Source: Catellatospora sp. IY07-71
GTDB lineage: Bacteria > Actinomycetota > Actinomycetes > Mycobacteriales > Micromonosporaceae
Reading direction: 5' to 3'
Length of the DNA: 64,000 bases
Assembly: GCF_018326265.1 (NCBI RefSeq)
Contig: NZ_AP023360.1
Location: 5,737,501-5,801,500 of the forward strand
Position numbers and translations under genes: made by a program. The notes below the pieces were generated by a model that was not told where the DNA came from, ran no database searches, and saw only the letters and a program-made list of their open reading frames with translations. Positions 1-8,186 of this stretch are shown in pieces (position 1 is the stretch's first letter; each line of letters starts with the position of its first letter).

Positions 1-767
1 ACCTGCTCGGGCACGGGCGCGAAGTAGTCCAGCAGCGCGAGGTCCAGCTCGGGATGCCCGTAGTAAGGGCCGGTGTCCAGCAGGTAGGCCGCGTCGGCGG
101 TGGTCAGGAAGTTGTTCTGCTGCGCGTCGCCGTGCAGGAGGGAGGGGACCGGCTCGGGCCCGCACCACCGGGGCAGGTCGGCGGCCAGCCGCTCGACCCC
201 GGTGGCCAGCTCGGCAGGCAGGTTCCCGGAGCCGACGGCGTCGCGCAGCCGGGGCAGCAGCCGCCGCTGCGCGTAGAAGCCGGCCCAGCCCGTGTCCGTC
301 GGGCGGTTGTCCTGGGCCAGCGGGCCGAAGAACCCGTCGAACTCGGCCAGGCCGAACCGGTCCCCGCGGGCGCTGTGCAGGGTGGCGAGGCTGCGGCCGA
401 TCGCGCGCCATTGCTCGGGGGTACGCCGCTGCGCCGGCACCTCAGGCAGCGCCTCGAGCAGCAGGAGCGTCCCGGCGGGGGAGCCGGCCGTGCCCGGCCC
501 GACGGGCAGGGGTGTGCGGACTCCGCCGCGCTCGCGCAGCAGCCGGTGCCCGCGCAGCTCCACGCCGAACCGGTCCGCGCCGCACGCCGAGCCGTCGAGC
601 TTCGCGAACACGGAGAACGGCGTGCCGTGCAGGATCCCGCACCGATGGGAGGCGCGCTCGTCCAGGTCGGTGAAGCCGGTCGCGGACCAGGGCCGTCCAC
701 GATGGCCGGAAGCGGCCCGCTCGACCACCGCCCGCACCCCGGCCTCCCACAACGGATGCGTCACCAC
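1..767 (-). CDS. Fructosamine kinase / phosphotransferase-like protein (3' end outside window)
   Basis: The reverse-strand frame is open from a GTG pair at 764-767 to the window edge, so the C-terminus is missing. The translation has an APH/fructosamine-kinase layout: an N-terminal lobe with a CGILHGTPFSVFAKL-like strand pair, then LLHGDAQQNNFL (a variant Brenner motif, HGDxxxxN) and YLLDTGPYYGHPELDLALL where DxD/DPA..GHRExDLA is expected. Fructosamine-3-kinase relatives phosphorylate glycated lysines in the cytoplasm. The motif reads HGDAQQNN rather than the usual HGDLWSGN, so the substrate may differ. No strong ribosome site is visible before either GTG. A general aminoglycoside-phosphotransferase-fold kinase is the main alternative. 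Confidence 0.7.
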   Translation of the reverse strand, partial: MVTHPLWEAGVRAVVERAASGHRGRPWSATGFTDLDERASHRCGILHGTPFSVFAKLDGSACGADRFGVELRGHRLLRERGGVRTPLPVGPGTAGSPAGTLLLLEALPEVPAQRRTPEQWRAIGRSLATLHSARGDRFGLAEFDGFFGPLAQDNRPTDTGWAGFYAQRRLLPRLRDAVGSGNLPAELATGVERLAADLPRWCGPEPVPSLLHGDAQQNNFLTTADAAYLLDTGPYYGHPELDLALLDYFAPVPEQ

Positions 768-879
768 CCGGCCGATCCTACGGACCGCCCCGGACGCGTG
801 AAGGTCGCTGGTTCGTGTCAGAGACTGCGGCCGGACCACATGTTCCGGCACGAACCAGCGATCTCCGCCCGCAGGCGAT

Positions 880-1521
880 TCAGAGGGTGACCGCCTCGCC
901 GAGGGGGATGCGGGCGTAGTCGGTCTCGCCCTTGAAGCCCATCCAGCGGTCGAAGTTGTCGTAGCCGACGTCCGGCGACAGCATCCGGTCGTGGATCGGG
1001 AAGGCGCGCGCCGGGGCCACGGCCCGCGTGAAGTCCAGCGCCTCCCGCAGCTTGAACCAGGGCGCGCCCGCCGGCACGAGCAGCGCGGTCACCGGCTGCT
1101 CGGGGACGAAGAACGAGTCCCCGGGGTGGTAGACGCCCTCCACGACGTAGCCGAGGTTGGCGCAGCCGGGCAGGCCGTCGTAGATCTCGGCGTGCGCTCC
1201 GCCGACGGCGTGCACCGCGAAGCCGCCCGCGGTGAACGCGTCCCCGGCGGCGACCGGCGTGATCGCGGCGGCGACCGCGGGCGCGTCCTCGGCCGCGGCG
1301 ACGTCACGCACCGCCTCCGGCGCGTACACCCGCAGCTCGCGGGACTTCAGCAGGGACTCCAGGTGTGCGAAGTCCACGTGGTCGTAGTGCTCGTGGGTGA
1401 CCAGGATGTCGGTGACGCCCTCGTACGCCGCCGGCTCCGTCCAGACACCCGGGTCGATCAGCAGACGGCGCGCGCCGTCCTCGAGGCGTACGCAGGCATG
1501 GGTGAATTTGATCAACTGCAC
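880..1521 (-). CDS. MBL-fold metal-dependent hydrolase
   Basis: A 213-residue metallo-beta-lactamase-fold protein. THEHYDH at residues 42-48 is the HxHxDH zinc motif, and later histidines/aspartates (GGAHAEIYDG, YHPGDSFF, FPIHDRM) fit the remaining metal ligands of the short UlaG/UPF0173-like branch. Members hydrolyse phosphoesters or lactones; the substrate here cannot be read from sequence. The gene ends close to the next reverse-strand gene (19 bp gap to the histidine phosphatase stop), so the two are probably cotranscribed. The fold is secure and the function is not. Confidence 0.85.
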   Translation of the reverse strand: MQLIKFTHACVRLEDGARRLLIDPGVWTEPAAYEGVTDILVTHEHYDHVDFAHLESLLKSRELRVYAPEAVRDVAAAEDAPAVAAAITPVAAGDAFTAGGFAVHAVGGAHAEIYDGLPGCANLGYVVEGVYHPGDSFFVPEQPVTALLVPAGAPWFKLREALDFTRAVAPARAFPIHDRMLSPDVGYDNFDRWMGFKGETDYARIPLGEAVTL

Positions 1522-1540
1522 GGCCTCACCCTACCGGCGG

Positions 1541-2110
1541 TCAGAGGTTCCAGCGCAGCAGCACGGGGGTCTCCCGCTCGAAGCCCAGCACGCTCAGGGT
1601 GCCCGTCTCCAGCCGGAACAGCGCCCCGCCCTGTGGCGGCAGGCCCAGCCAGCGCGCGGTCAGCACGCGCAGCTGGTGCGCGTGGCCGACCAGGGCGACG
1701 TCTCCGGCGGTCAGCATGGTGCGGGCGCGCTCCAGCACCCGGTCGGCGCGGGCGCCCACCAGCTGGGCCGTCTCGCCGCCCGGGCCGGGGCAGCCCTGGT
1801 CCCACAGGCTCCAGTCGGCGCGCTGCTCGCGGATGTCCGGCGTGGTGCGGCCCTCGTAGGCGCCGTAGTTCCACTCCAGCAGGTCGTCGTCGAGCGCGGT
1901 GACGTCCAGCCCGGCGAGCTGCGCGGTGCGAACGGCGCGTTGCAGGGGACTGCACAGCACGGCGGCGAACGCGCGCCCGGCGAGCAGCTCGGCGAGCCGG
2001 GCCGCCTGCCGCTCGCCCTCGGGGGTCAGCGGCAGGTCCGTGAACGAGGTGTGCCGGCCTGCCGCACTCCACTCGGTCTGCCCGTGACGGACCAGCACGA
2101 TCTCACGCAT
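1541..2110 (-). CDS. Histidine phosphatase family protein
   Basis: A 189-residue phosphoglycerate-mutase-like phosphatase. VRHGQTEW at residues 7-14 is the catalytic RHG signature (phosphohistidine), LTPEGERQA follows at the usual distance, and the second catalytic histidine sits in VALVGHAHQLRVL. The length is typical of the single-domain phosphatase branch (GpmB/CobC-like), which dephosphorylates small metabolites in the cytoplasm. It lies directly upstream of the MBL-fold gene on the same strand. A CobC-type role cannot be excluded, but no cobalamin genes are nearby. Confidence 0.88.
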   Translation of the reverse strand: MREIVLVRHGQTEWSAAGRHTSFTDLPLTPEGERQAARLAELLAGRAFAAVLCSPLQRAVRTAQLAGLDVTALDDDLLEWNYGAYEGRTTPDIREQRADWSLWDQGCPGPGGETAQLVGARADRVLERARTMLTAGDVALVGHAHQLRVLTARWLGLPPQGGALFRLETGTLSVLGFERETPVLLRWNL

Positions 2111-2198
2111 GGCGCCGATCCTCCCAACTAGGCGGTCTTCACGGCCACGTTAGCGGTGGTCACGGCGTCGCCGGGCGATTTCCGCCCCGCAGTTCTAT

Positions 2199-2214
2199 TC
2201 CTAGCGTCCTAGGA
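2199..2214. promoter_or_regulatory. Inverted repeat TCCTAG-CGTC-CTAGGA
   Basis: A perfect 6-4-6 palindrome in the 218 bp intergenic region between the divergent histidine phosphatase and methyltransferase genes. Position and symmetry suit a dimeric repressor site for the methyltransferase, but no regulator gene is adjacent and no clear -35/-10 pair was found. Confidence 0.25.
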
Positions 2215-2328
2215 TCCAGTAGGGGGTGTGCGGTCCGCGACAAAACCGCAGCCAGCACCGGGTCAGGCAAGTTTGTTGATCATGGTCGGCTCGCGACGCG
2301 GCAGCCCGGCAGCTCACAGAATTGAGGT

Positions 2329-3189
2329 ATGACGGACGACCCGCTCACGCCGCACTACGCACGGGTCGACCAGAGCCCGCCGCAGATGCAGGCCCGGCTG
2401 GTCGCGTACCTGGACCGTGCGGCGGTCCAGCCGGCCATCGCCGAGGCGCGGGCCCGGGCCGCTGAGGCGATGCACGTCAAGCCGGGACACCACGTGCTCG
2501 ACGGCGGCTGCGGGCTGGGGGAGGAGGCCTGCTCGCTGGCGCTGCTGGTCGGGTCCGAGGGGCGGGTCGAGGGCGTGGACAACTCGCGCAGCATGCTGGC
2601 CCTGGCGGCGCACCGCCACGCGCGCTGGCGCGAGACCCATCCGGACGCGGGCGAGGTGCGCTTCACCGCCGGCGACCTGGCCCGGCTGGACTATCCCACG
2701 GGCACGTTCGACGCGGTGCGGTGCGAGCGCACGCTGCAGCACCTGCTCGACGCCGAGCGGGTGATCGCCGAGCTGGTGCGGGTGACGCGCCCGCAGGGCC
2801 GGATCTGCCTGGTGGACACGGACTGGGAGTCGCTGGTCTTCGACGGCCTGCCCGCCGAGGTCATGACGCCGATGCTGTGGCGGCTGCGGCACCACAGCGT
2901 GATGAGCAACCCGTCGATGGGCCGTACGCTGCGCAGCCGCCTGCGCCGGGCCGGTGTCCGGGAGCTGGAGTGCCATCCGCTGACGGTGTGTTTCACGGAG
3001 CCGGCGCAGGCGCAGCACGTGGTGCCGTACTTCGAGCGGGACCTGCTGCTGCACATCGTGGGGGAGGAGGACGGTGACGCGGCGTCGACGGTGGACCGGT
3101 GGCTGGACGCGGTGGCCGACGTCGCGGCCCGCGACGACTTCCTGATGGCGCTGACGTTGTGGGTGGTCGCCGGCACGGTGCCCGCCTGA
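2329..3189 (+). CDS. Class I SAM-dependent methyltransferase
   Basis: A 286-residue methyltransferase. Motif I is VLDGGCGLGEEA (near residues 55-66), the acidic motif II loop is VEGVDNS, and the post-motif region TFDAVRCERTLQHL fits the UbiE/Methyltransf_11 subclass, which methylates small molecules. The start ATG is preceded by GAGGT at a short spacing (TTGAGGTATG). It is transcribed divergently from the histidine phosphatase and convergently with the GNAT gene, which begins 7 bp after its stop on the other strand, so it appears monocistronic. The substrate is unknown. Confidence 0.88.
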   Translation: MTDDPLTPHYARVDQSPPQMQARLVAYLDRAAVQPAIAEARARAAEAMHVKPGHHVLDGGCGLGEEACSLALLVGSEGRVEGVDNSRSMLALAAHRHARWRETHPDAGEVRFTAGDLARLDYPTGTFDAVRCERTLQHLLDAERVIAELVRVTRPQGRICLVDTDWESLVFDGLPAEVMTPMLWRLRHHSVMSNPSMGRTLRSRLRRAGVRELECHPLTVCFTEPAQAQHVVPYFERDLLLHIVGEEDGDAASTVDRWLDAVADVAARDDFLMALTLWVVAGTVPA

Positions 3190-3196
3190 CGGGCGG

Positions 3197-3952
3197 TCAG
3201 GGCAGGTCGATGCTGAGGACGCGGGTGCGGGTGCGGAAGCCGGCGGCGTCGTACAGGCGGCGGGCGGGGTTGCCGTCGGCGACTTCGAGGCCGAGGCGGG
3301 GCAGGCCGGCCGCGCGGGCACCGTGCAGTGCGTGGGTGAGCAGGGCACGGCCGAGCCCGCGGCCCTGGGCGTGGGGCGCGACGCCGATGTTGAGGATCCA
3401 GGCGCACAGGTCGTCGGTCCAGGGGGCGGGTCCGGCGCAGAGCACGTGCCCGGCGCTGCGGCCGTCGGGCCCGACGACGCGGGCGGAGGCTGCGGCGAGG
3501 GGCGGCACGGGTTCGCCGCGTTCGAACATGCCGCGGACTTCGCGGGTGTCGTTGTCGGTCCAGCCGCCGTCGGGGTGGGGTGGGCGGTAGGCGGCGGCCA
3601 GGCCGGCGGCGAGGTCGTCGTCCCAGCCGGCGGGGGCGAGGGTCCAGCCGTCGGGCAGCGGGGGAGCGGGAGGCAGGTCGGCGAGGTCGTGGCGCATGTC
3701 GGTGGCGGCGCGGCGGAGTTTGAGGCCGGTGGCGACCAGGGCGAGGGCGAGCTGGTCGTCGGGGGTCTGCAGGCGCCGTCCGGCGAGGTCCTGGCGGGCG
3801 TGGGCGGCGATCAGGGGCAGGGGTGCGCCGGGCAGGGGGCGGACGTCGTCGGCGAGCGGGGTGCCGTCGTCGTCGCGGAGCCGGAGGCGGGCGAGGGGGG
3901 TGCCGTCGGTGGCGGTGAGGGTGGTGTGGTCGGTGTCGTGGTGCAGGGGCAT
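3197..3952 (-). CDS. GNAT family N-acetyltransferase
   Basis: A 251-residue protein with a C-terminal GNAT domain: the acetyl-CoA pyrophosphate loop is visible as VAPHAQGRGLGRALL, followed by LGLEVADGNPARRLYDAAGF, the standard motif A/B arrangement. The N-terminal half (about residues 1-110) is proline- and aspartate-rich and does not show a second acetyl-CoA loop; it may be a degenerate N-terminal GNAT half. It probably acetylates a small-molecule amine or protein N-terminus. The ATG at 3952 is close to position 3990, beyond which no gene is seen until kamA. Confidence 0.82.
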   Translation of the reverse strand: MPLHHDTDHTTLTATDGTPLARLRLRDDDGTPLADDVRPLPGAPLPLIAAHARQDLAGRRLQTPDDQLALALVATGLKLRRAATDMRHDLADLPPAPPLPDGWTLAPAGWDDDLAAGLAAAYRPPHPDGGWTDNDTREVRGMFERGEPVPPLAAASARVVGPDGRSAGHVLCAGPAPWTDDLCAWILNIGVAPHAQGRGLGRALLTHALHGARAAGLPRLGLEVADGNPARRLYDAAGFRTRTRVLSIDLP

Positions 3953-4050
3953 CCAGGCACCCTATGTGATCTTCGTGGTGGGCGCGCGGGTATATGGCGG
4001 AGGCCCCGGCCGGCTGGGGCGCAGCGGCGGCCGGGGCCTCGTCGTTCGGG

Positions 4051-5415
4051 TCAGGACTGGTCGGCCTGCTGCTCTGCGAGCTGCTTGCGCCACCATTTCT
4101 GGCCGGACTCGGGGAGGGTGTCGATCGGGTCGTAGTAGGCGTAGCGCTTGGTGAGCACGTCGGCGTCGTGGTCGGCCTCGATGGAGGTGCGGTAGTTCTT
4201 GGTCCAGTACGAGATGCCGTTCTCGCGGTCGTATTCGGTGACCATGTGGACCCAGCGCTTGCCGACGAAGGGGACGTCGCAGACGATGCGCGGGGTGGCG
4301 TATCCGGGCAGGTAGCCCATGATGTCGTGCTGGAGTGCCTGGGCGTGGGCGACGGAGACGCGCCAGTGCTCGGCGTTGGGGATCATGTCGCACATGTAGA
4401 AGTAGTACGGCAGGATGTTGGCCTCGCCCTGCAGTGCGAAGCAGAGGTCGAGCAGGTCGGGGCTGGTGGCGTTGACGCCGCGCATGAGGACGCCCTGGTT
4501 GCGTACGTCGCGGACGCCGACTTCGAGTGCGGTCTTGGCGGCCTTGGCCACGGTCGGCGTGATCGAGTTGGCGTGGTTGACGTGGGTGTGGATGGCCAGG
4601 TTGACGCCGCGGCGGCGGGCGGTGCGGGCGACGCGTTCGAGGCCTTCGACGACCTCGGGCTGCAGCCAGTGCTGGGGCAGGCCCATGAGGGCCTTGGTGG
4701 CGAGGCGGATGTCGCGGATGGTGTCGATCTCGAGCAGGCGCATCAGGTAGGACTCGAGGTTCTTCCACGGGACGTTGGCCACGTCGCCGCCGGAGACGAC
4801 GACGTCACGGACGCCGGGGTGGGCCTTGAGGTAGCTGATGTGCGCGTCGTAGCGGTCGACGGGCTTGAGGCTGAGTTTGAGCTTCTCGACGGCGGGGGTG
4901 CTGTTGCCGACGAGGTCCATGCGGGTGCAGTGGCCGCAGTACTGCGGGCAGGTGGACAGGAGCTCGGCGAGCACCTTGGTGGGGTAGCGGTGGGTGAGGC
5001 CTTCGGCGACCCACATGTCGTGCTCGTGGAGGCTGTCGCGGCTGGCGTGGGGGTGGCTGGCCCATTCGGTGAGCCGGTCGCTGGCTACGGGGATCATGTA
5101 GCGGCGGACCGGGTCGGCGTAGAACGCCTCGGTGGTCAGTGCCTCGCGCGCCATGGTGTTGAGCATCTGCGGGGGGACCAGCATGGACATCGTGGCCAGG
5201 GCTTTCTGGTCGGCCTCGAGGTCGGTGTAGAAGGTCTCGTCGACGGTGTCGCCGAGGACTGCGCGCAGCTGCTTGACGTTCTTGATGCAGTTGACGCGCT
5301 GCCACTGCGCGGACTCCCACTGTGCGGCGGTGACGTCGCGCCAGCCGGGGAACCGGGTCCAGTCCGGCTCGATCAGCTCTACGCGTCGGTATTCGTAGGG
5401 TTGCCCAGCGTTCAT
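4051..5415 (-). CDS. kamA: Lysine 2,3-aminomutase (radical SAM, PLP)
   Basis: A KamA-family radical SAM enzyme, 454 residues from the ATG at 5415, which is preceded by a good ribosome site (AAAGGAGAGG). Upstream in-frame codons are ignored for that reason. The [4Fe-4S] motif CPQYCGHC has cysteines at 156, 160 and 163. The likely PLP lysine is K386 in DVPFVGKRW; clostridial enzymes have a glycine-rich DAPGGGGK there, so the site is a variant. The family moves the alpha-amino group of L-lysine to C3, giving L-beta-lysine. Divergent placement from kdd–kamDE–kal makes lysine the likeliest substrate, although glutamate or arginine 2,3-aminomutase cannot be excluded on sequence alone. Oxygen-sensitive chemistry is notable in an apparent aerobe. 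Confidence 0.9.
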   Translation of the reverse strand: MNAGQPYEYRRVELIEPDWTRFPGWRDVTAAQWESAQWQRVNCIKNVKQLRAVLGDTVDETFYTDLEADQKALATMSMLVPPQMLNTMAREALTTEAFYADPVRRYMIPVASDRLTEWASHPHASRDSLHEHDMWVAEGLTHRYPTKVLAELLSTCPQYCGHCTRMDLVGNSTPAVEKLKLSLKPVDRYDAHISYLKAHPGVRDVVVSGGDVANVPWKNLESYLMRLLEIDTIRDIRLATKALMGLPQHWLQPEVVEGLERVARTARRRGVNLAIHTHVNHANSITPTVAKAAKTALEVGVRDVRNQGVLMRGVNATSPDLLDLCFALQGEANILPYYFYMCDMIPNAEHWRVSVAHAQALQHDIMGYLPGYATPRIVCDVPFVGKRWVHMVTEYDRENGISYWTKNYRTSIEADHDADVLTKRYAYYDPIDTLPESGQKWWRKQLAEQQADQS

Positions 5416-5445
5416 CGGTGGCCCTCTCCTTTGCGGTCGCCGTTG

Positions 5446-5474
5446 ACCATACTGGAAGTTCTCCGGCGTACCAA
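5446..5474 (-). promoter_or_regulatory. Putative kamA promoter
   Basis: On the reverse strand TTGGTA (5469-5474) and TATGGT (5446-5451) are separated by 17 bp, a good SigA-type pair. The predicted start lies about 25 nt upstream of the kamA ATG. It sits within the 157 bp divergent kamA/kdd interval; no equally good pair was found for kdd, though TTGACC at 5443-5448 on the forward strand overlaps this site. Confidence 0.4.
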
Positions 5475-5572
5475 CTAGTCTGCCGTAGGATTTCCCGCGG
5501 AGTACAGATCTAACCGCAGATTTGGTTCTGGCTTCCCTGGGAAGACGGCACTTTTTGAGGGAGAACCGGACA

Positions 5573-6637
5573 ATGACGTCACCGATCGGGCTGCACCGCG
5601 CGCTGGAGCCGGCCGGGGTGCTGCCCCAGGCCGCACTCCGTCTGGACAATTCGCCAGAAATCGGGGCAGACGAGGTGCGGATCGCCGTGGAGCGGCTCAA
5701 CCTCGACGCGGCCAGCTACCGCCAGCTCGCCACCAAGCACGCCGGGGACGGCGCGGCGGTCCGCGCCGAGGTCCTGGAGATCATCGGCAGCCGCGGCAAG
5801 ATGCAGAACCCGGTGACCGGCTCCGGCGGCATGCTCATCGGCACCGTCGAGGCCGTCGGCCCCGAGTCGCCGCTGGGTCTGCGCGTGGGCGACCGCGTCG
5901 CGACCCTGGTCTCCCTCACCCTCACCCCCCTGAAGATCACCGACGGGCTCAAGCACTGGGACGGCGGCGGCGAGCAGGTCCCCTGCGAGGGGCACGCGAT
6001 CCTGTTCGCGCGTTCGATCGCCGCGGTGCTGCCCGCGGACCTCGACCCGGAGCTGGCCCTGGCGGTGATGGACGTGTGCGGCGCCCCGGCGCTGACGGCG
6101 CGGGTGGTGGAGAAGTACGACAGCCCGACGGTCGTGGTGATCGGCGGCGCGGGCAAGAGCGGCTCGCTGTCGCTGGCCGCGGCCCGCAAGGCCGGCGCCG
6201 CCCGCACCGTGGGCGTCGTGCCGGTCGAGCGCGAGCGCGCCGCCCTGGCGCAGGCGGGCCTGGCCGACGTGGTGGCGCTGGCCGACGCCCGTGACCCGGT
6301 GGCGCTGGCCGACGCGGTGCGGGAGGCGCTGGGCGGGCGGGCCGCGGACGTGACCGTGGTGTGCGTGGACGTGCCCGGCTGCGAGCACGGTGCGATCCTG
6401 TCGACGGCCGACGGCGGTACGGTGGTCTTCTTCTCGATGGCGACGAGTTTCGCGGCGGCGGCGCTGGGCGCGGAGGGCCTGGCCGCGGACGTGACGATGC
6501 TGGTCGGCAACGGGTACGTGCCGGGTCACGCCCCCTATGCGCTGGATCTGCTGCGGCAGGTGCCGGCGGTGCGGTCGATGTTCGAGTCCCGGCTGGCGCA
6601 CGACGCCGCGCGGCCCGCTTCCGGCACGGCAGACTGA
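5573..6637 (+). CDS. kdd: L-erythro-3,5-diaminohexanoate dehydrogenase
   Basis: A 354-residue enzyme; the ATG at 5573 is preceded by GAGGGAG. It catalyses the NAD(P)-dependent oxidative deamination of 3,5-diaminohexanoate to 5-amino-3-oxohexanoate, step three of lysine fermentation. The N-terminal half has NPVTGSGGMLIGTVEAVG, typical of Kdd, and the C-terminal Rossmann segment has VVVIGGAGKSGSLSLAAARKAG. Its length is close to that of characterised Kdd proteins (about 345 residues). It is the first gene of an operon: the amidohydrolase starts 4 bp after the stop. Both flanking aminomutase genes support the assignment over a generic zinc-free alcohol dehydrogenase. Confidence 0.9.
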   Translation: MTSPIGLHRALEPAGVLPQAALRLDNSPEIGADEVRIAVERLNLDAASYRQLATKHAGDGAAVRAEVLEIIGSRGKMQNPVTGSGGMLIGTVEAVGPESPLGLRVGDRVATLVSLTLTPLKITDGLKHWDGGGEQVPCEGHAILFARSIAAVLPADLDPELALAVMDVCGAPALTARVVEKYDSPTVVVIGGAGKSGSLSLAAARKAGAARTVGVVPVERERAALAQAGLADVVALADARDPVALADAVREALGGRAADVTVVCVDVPGCEHGAILSTADGGTVVFFSMATSFAAAALGAEGLAADVTMLVGNGYVPGHAPYALDLLRQVPAVRSMFESRLAHDAARPASGTAD

Positions 6638-6641
6638 CGTC

Positions 6642-8186
6642 ATGCAGATCTCCGCCATGCCTGCCGAGCGCACGACGCTCTGGCACAACGCCGTCGTCCG
6701 CAGCCCCGCCGACCCCGGCGCGACCGCGCTGCTGACGCGTGGGCAGCACATCGTGTGGCTCGGCCCGGTGGCCGAGGCGCCCAGCGCGGACGTGCGTGTC
6801 GATCTGGACGGGGCGCTGGTGACCCCGGCGTTCGTCGACGCGCACGTGCACGCCACCGACACCGGCCTGGCCCTGGCGGGCCTGGACCTGTCGGGGGTGC
6901 GCGGCGCCGCGGAGCTGCTGAAGGCCGTCGCCGAGTTCGCCGCCGGGCTGGGCCCGGACGCGGTGGTGCTGGGGCACGGGTTCGACGAGAGCACCTGGGG
7001 CGCGGCGCAGACCCCGCCGTCCGCGGGCGAGCTGTCGCGGGCCGCGGGTGGGCGCAGCGTGTACCTGTCGCAGGCGTCGATCCACTCGGCGCTGGTGTCG
7101 CCGGACCTGCTGGCCCTGGCGCAGGGCACGGCGGGCTACGACGGGTCGGGGTGGGTGCGCCGCGACGCGCACCACGTGGTGCGGGAGGCCGCGTTCGGGC
7201 AGATCACGATCGTGCAGCGGCGTGACGCGCAGATGCGGATGCTGCGGCACGCGGCGAGTCTGGGCATCGCGGCGGTGCACGAGTGCGGCGGGCCGGGCAC
7301 GTCCAGCGAGGAGGACTTCACGGAGCTGCTGCGCCTGTCGGGGCAGGGGCTGCCGGAGATCTTCGGGTTCTGGGGCGAGCTGATGGGCGCGGCCAGGGCG
7401 CGGGAGCTGGGCGCGGTCGGTGCGGGCGGTGACCTGTACGCCGACGGCGCGCTGGGTTCGCGCACGGCGCACCTGTCGGGGGAGTACCTGGACGGCGAGC
7501 GCGGCTGCGGCCACGGCTATGTGACGGCCGAGCAGGTGCGTGATCATCTGCTGGACTGTCACCGGCACCGGATGCAGGGCGGCTTCCACGCGATCGGCGA
7601 TGCGGCGATCTCGACGGTGGTGGACGGGTTCGCGATGGCCGAGAACGTGCTGGGCGTGGACGCGATCCGCGATGCGCGGCACCGGGTCGAGCATGCCGAG
7701 ATCATGGACAAGCGGCTGATCGCCGGGTTCGTGGAGTACGGCATCGTGGCGAGCATGCAGCCGGCGTTCGACCGGCTGTGGGGCGGCGAGCAGCAGATGT
7801 ACGCCCAGCGCCTGGGGGTGGCGCGGAGCCTGGCGTCGAATCCGATGGGGCAGATGCACCACACGGGGGTGGCGCTGGCGTTCGGGTCGGACAGCCCGGT
7901 GACGCCGCTGGATCCGTGGGGCAGTGTCCGGGCGGCGATGTGGCATTTCAATCCGCAGCAGCGGATGAGCGCGAAGGCGGCGTTCGCGGCGCACACCCGG
8001 GGCGGGTGGCGGGCGGTGCACCGCGACGACGAGGGCGTGCTGGTGCCCGGCGCGGCGGCGACGTTCGCGGTGTGGCGCACCCCGGCGGGGGTCTCGGGGA
8101 CCCTGCCGAGTCTTGAGCAGCACGATGAGCTGCCGGTCTGTGTACGTACGGTTCTGCGTGGAGATTGCATTTATGAGCAGCAGTAA
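6642..8186 (+). CDS. YtcJ-like amidohydrolase (amidohydrolase family 3) in the lysine operon
   Basis: A 514-residue metal-dependent amidohydrolase. Metal ligands are visible in order: DAHVHAT (H68, H70), HAIGDAAI, RHRVEHAEIMD and FGSDSPVTPLDPW near the end, the canonical YtcJ/NfdA pattern. Relatives hydrolyse N-substituted formamides or other amides. The gene starts 4 bp after kdd and its end overlaps kamD by 14 bp, so it is transcribed and probably regulated with the lysine genes. No such enzyme belongs to the textbook pathway. Possible roles (inference): opening the six-membered lactam that 5-amino-3-oxohexanoate could form, deacylating an upstream lysine derivative, or replacing the absent cleavage enzyme. 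ATG 6657 is an alternative start. Confidence 0.85.
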   Translation: MQISAMPAERTTLWHNAVVRSPADPGATALLTRGQHIVWLGPVAEAPSADVRVDLDGALVTPAFVDAHVHATDTGLALAGLDLSGVRGAAELLKAVAEFAAGLGPDAVVLGHGFDESTWGAAQTPPSAGELSRAAGGRSVYLSQASIHSALVSPDLLALAQGTAGYDGSGWVRRDAHHVVREAAFGQITIVQRRDAQMRMLRHAASLGIAAVHECGGPGTSSEEDFTELLRLSGQGLPEIFGFWGELMGAARARELGAVGAGGDLYADGALGSRTAHLSGEYLDGERGCGHGYVTAEQVRDHLLDCHRHRMQGGFHAIGDAAISTVVDGFAMAENVLGVDAIRDARHRVEHAEIMDKRLIAGFVEYGIVASMQPAFDRLWGGEQQMYAQRLGVARSLASNPMGQMHHTGVALAFGSDSPVTPLDPWGSVRAAMWHFNPQQRMSAKAAFAAHTRGGWRAVHRDDEGVLVPGAAATFAVWRTPAGVSGTLPSLEQHDELPVCVRTVLRGDCIYEQQ

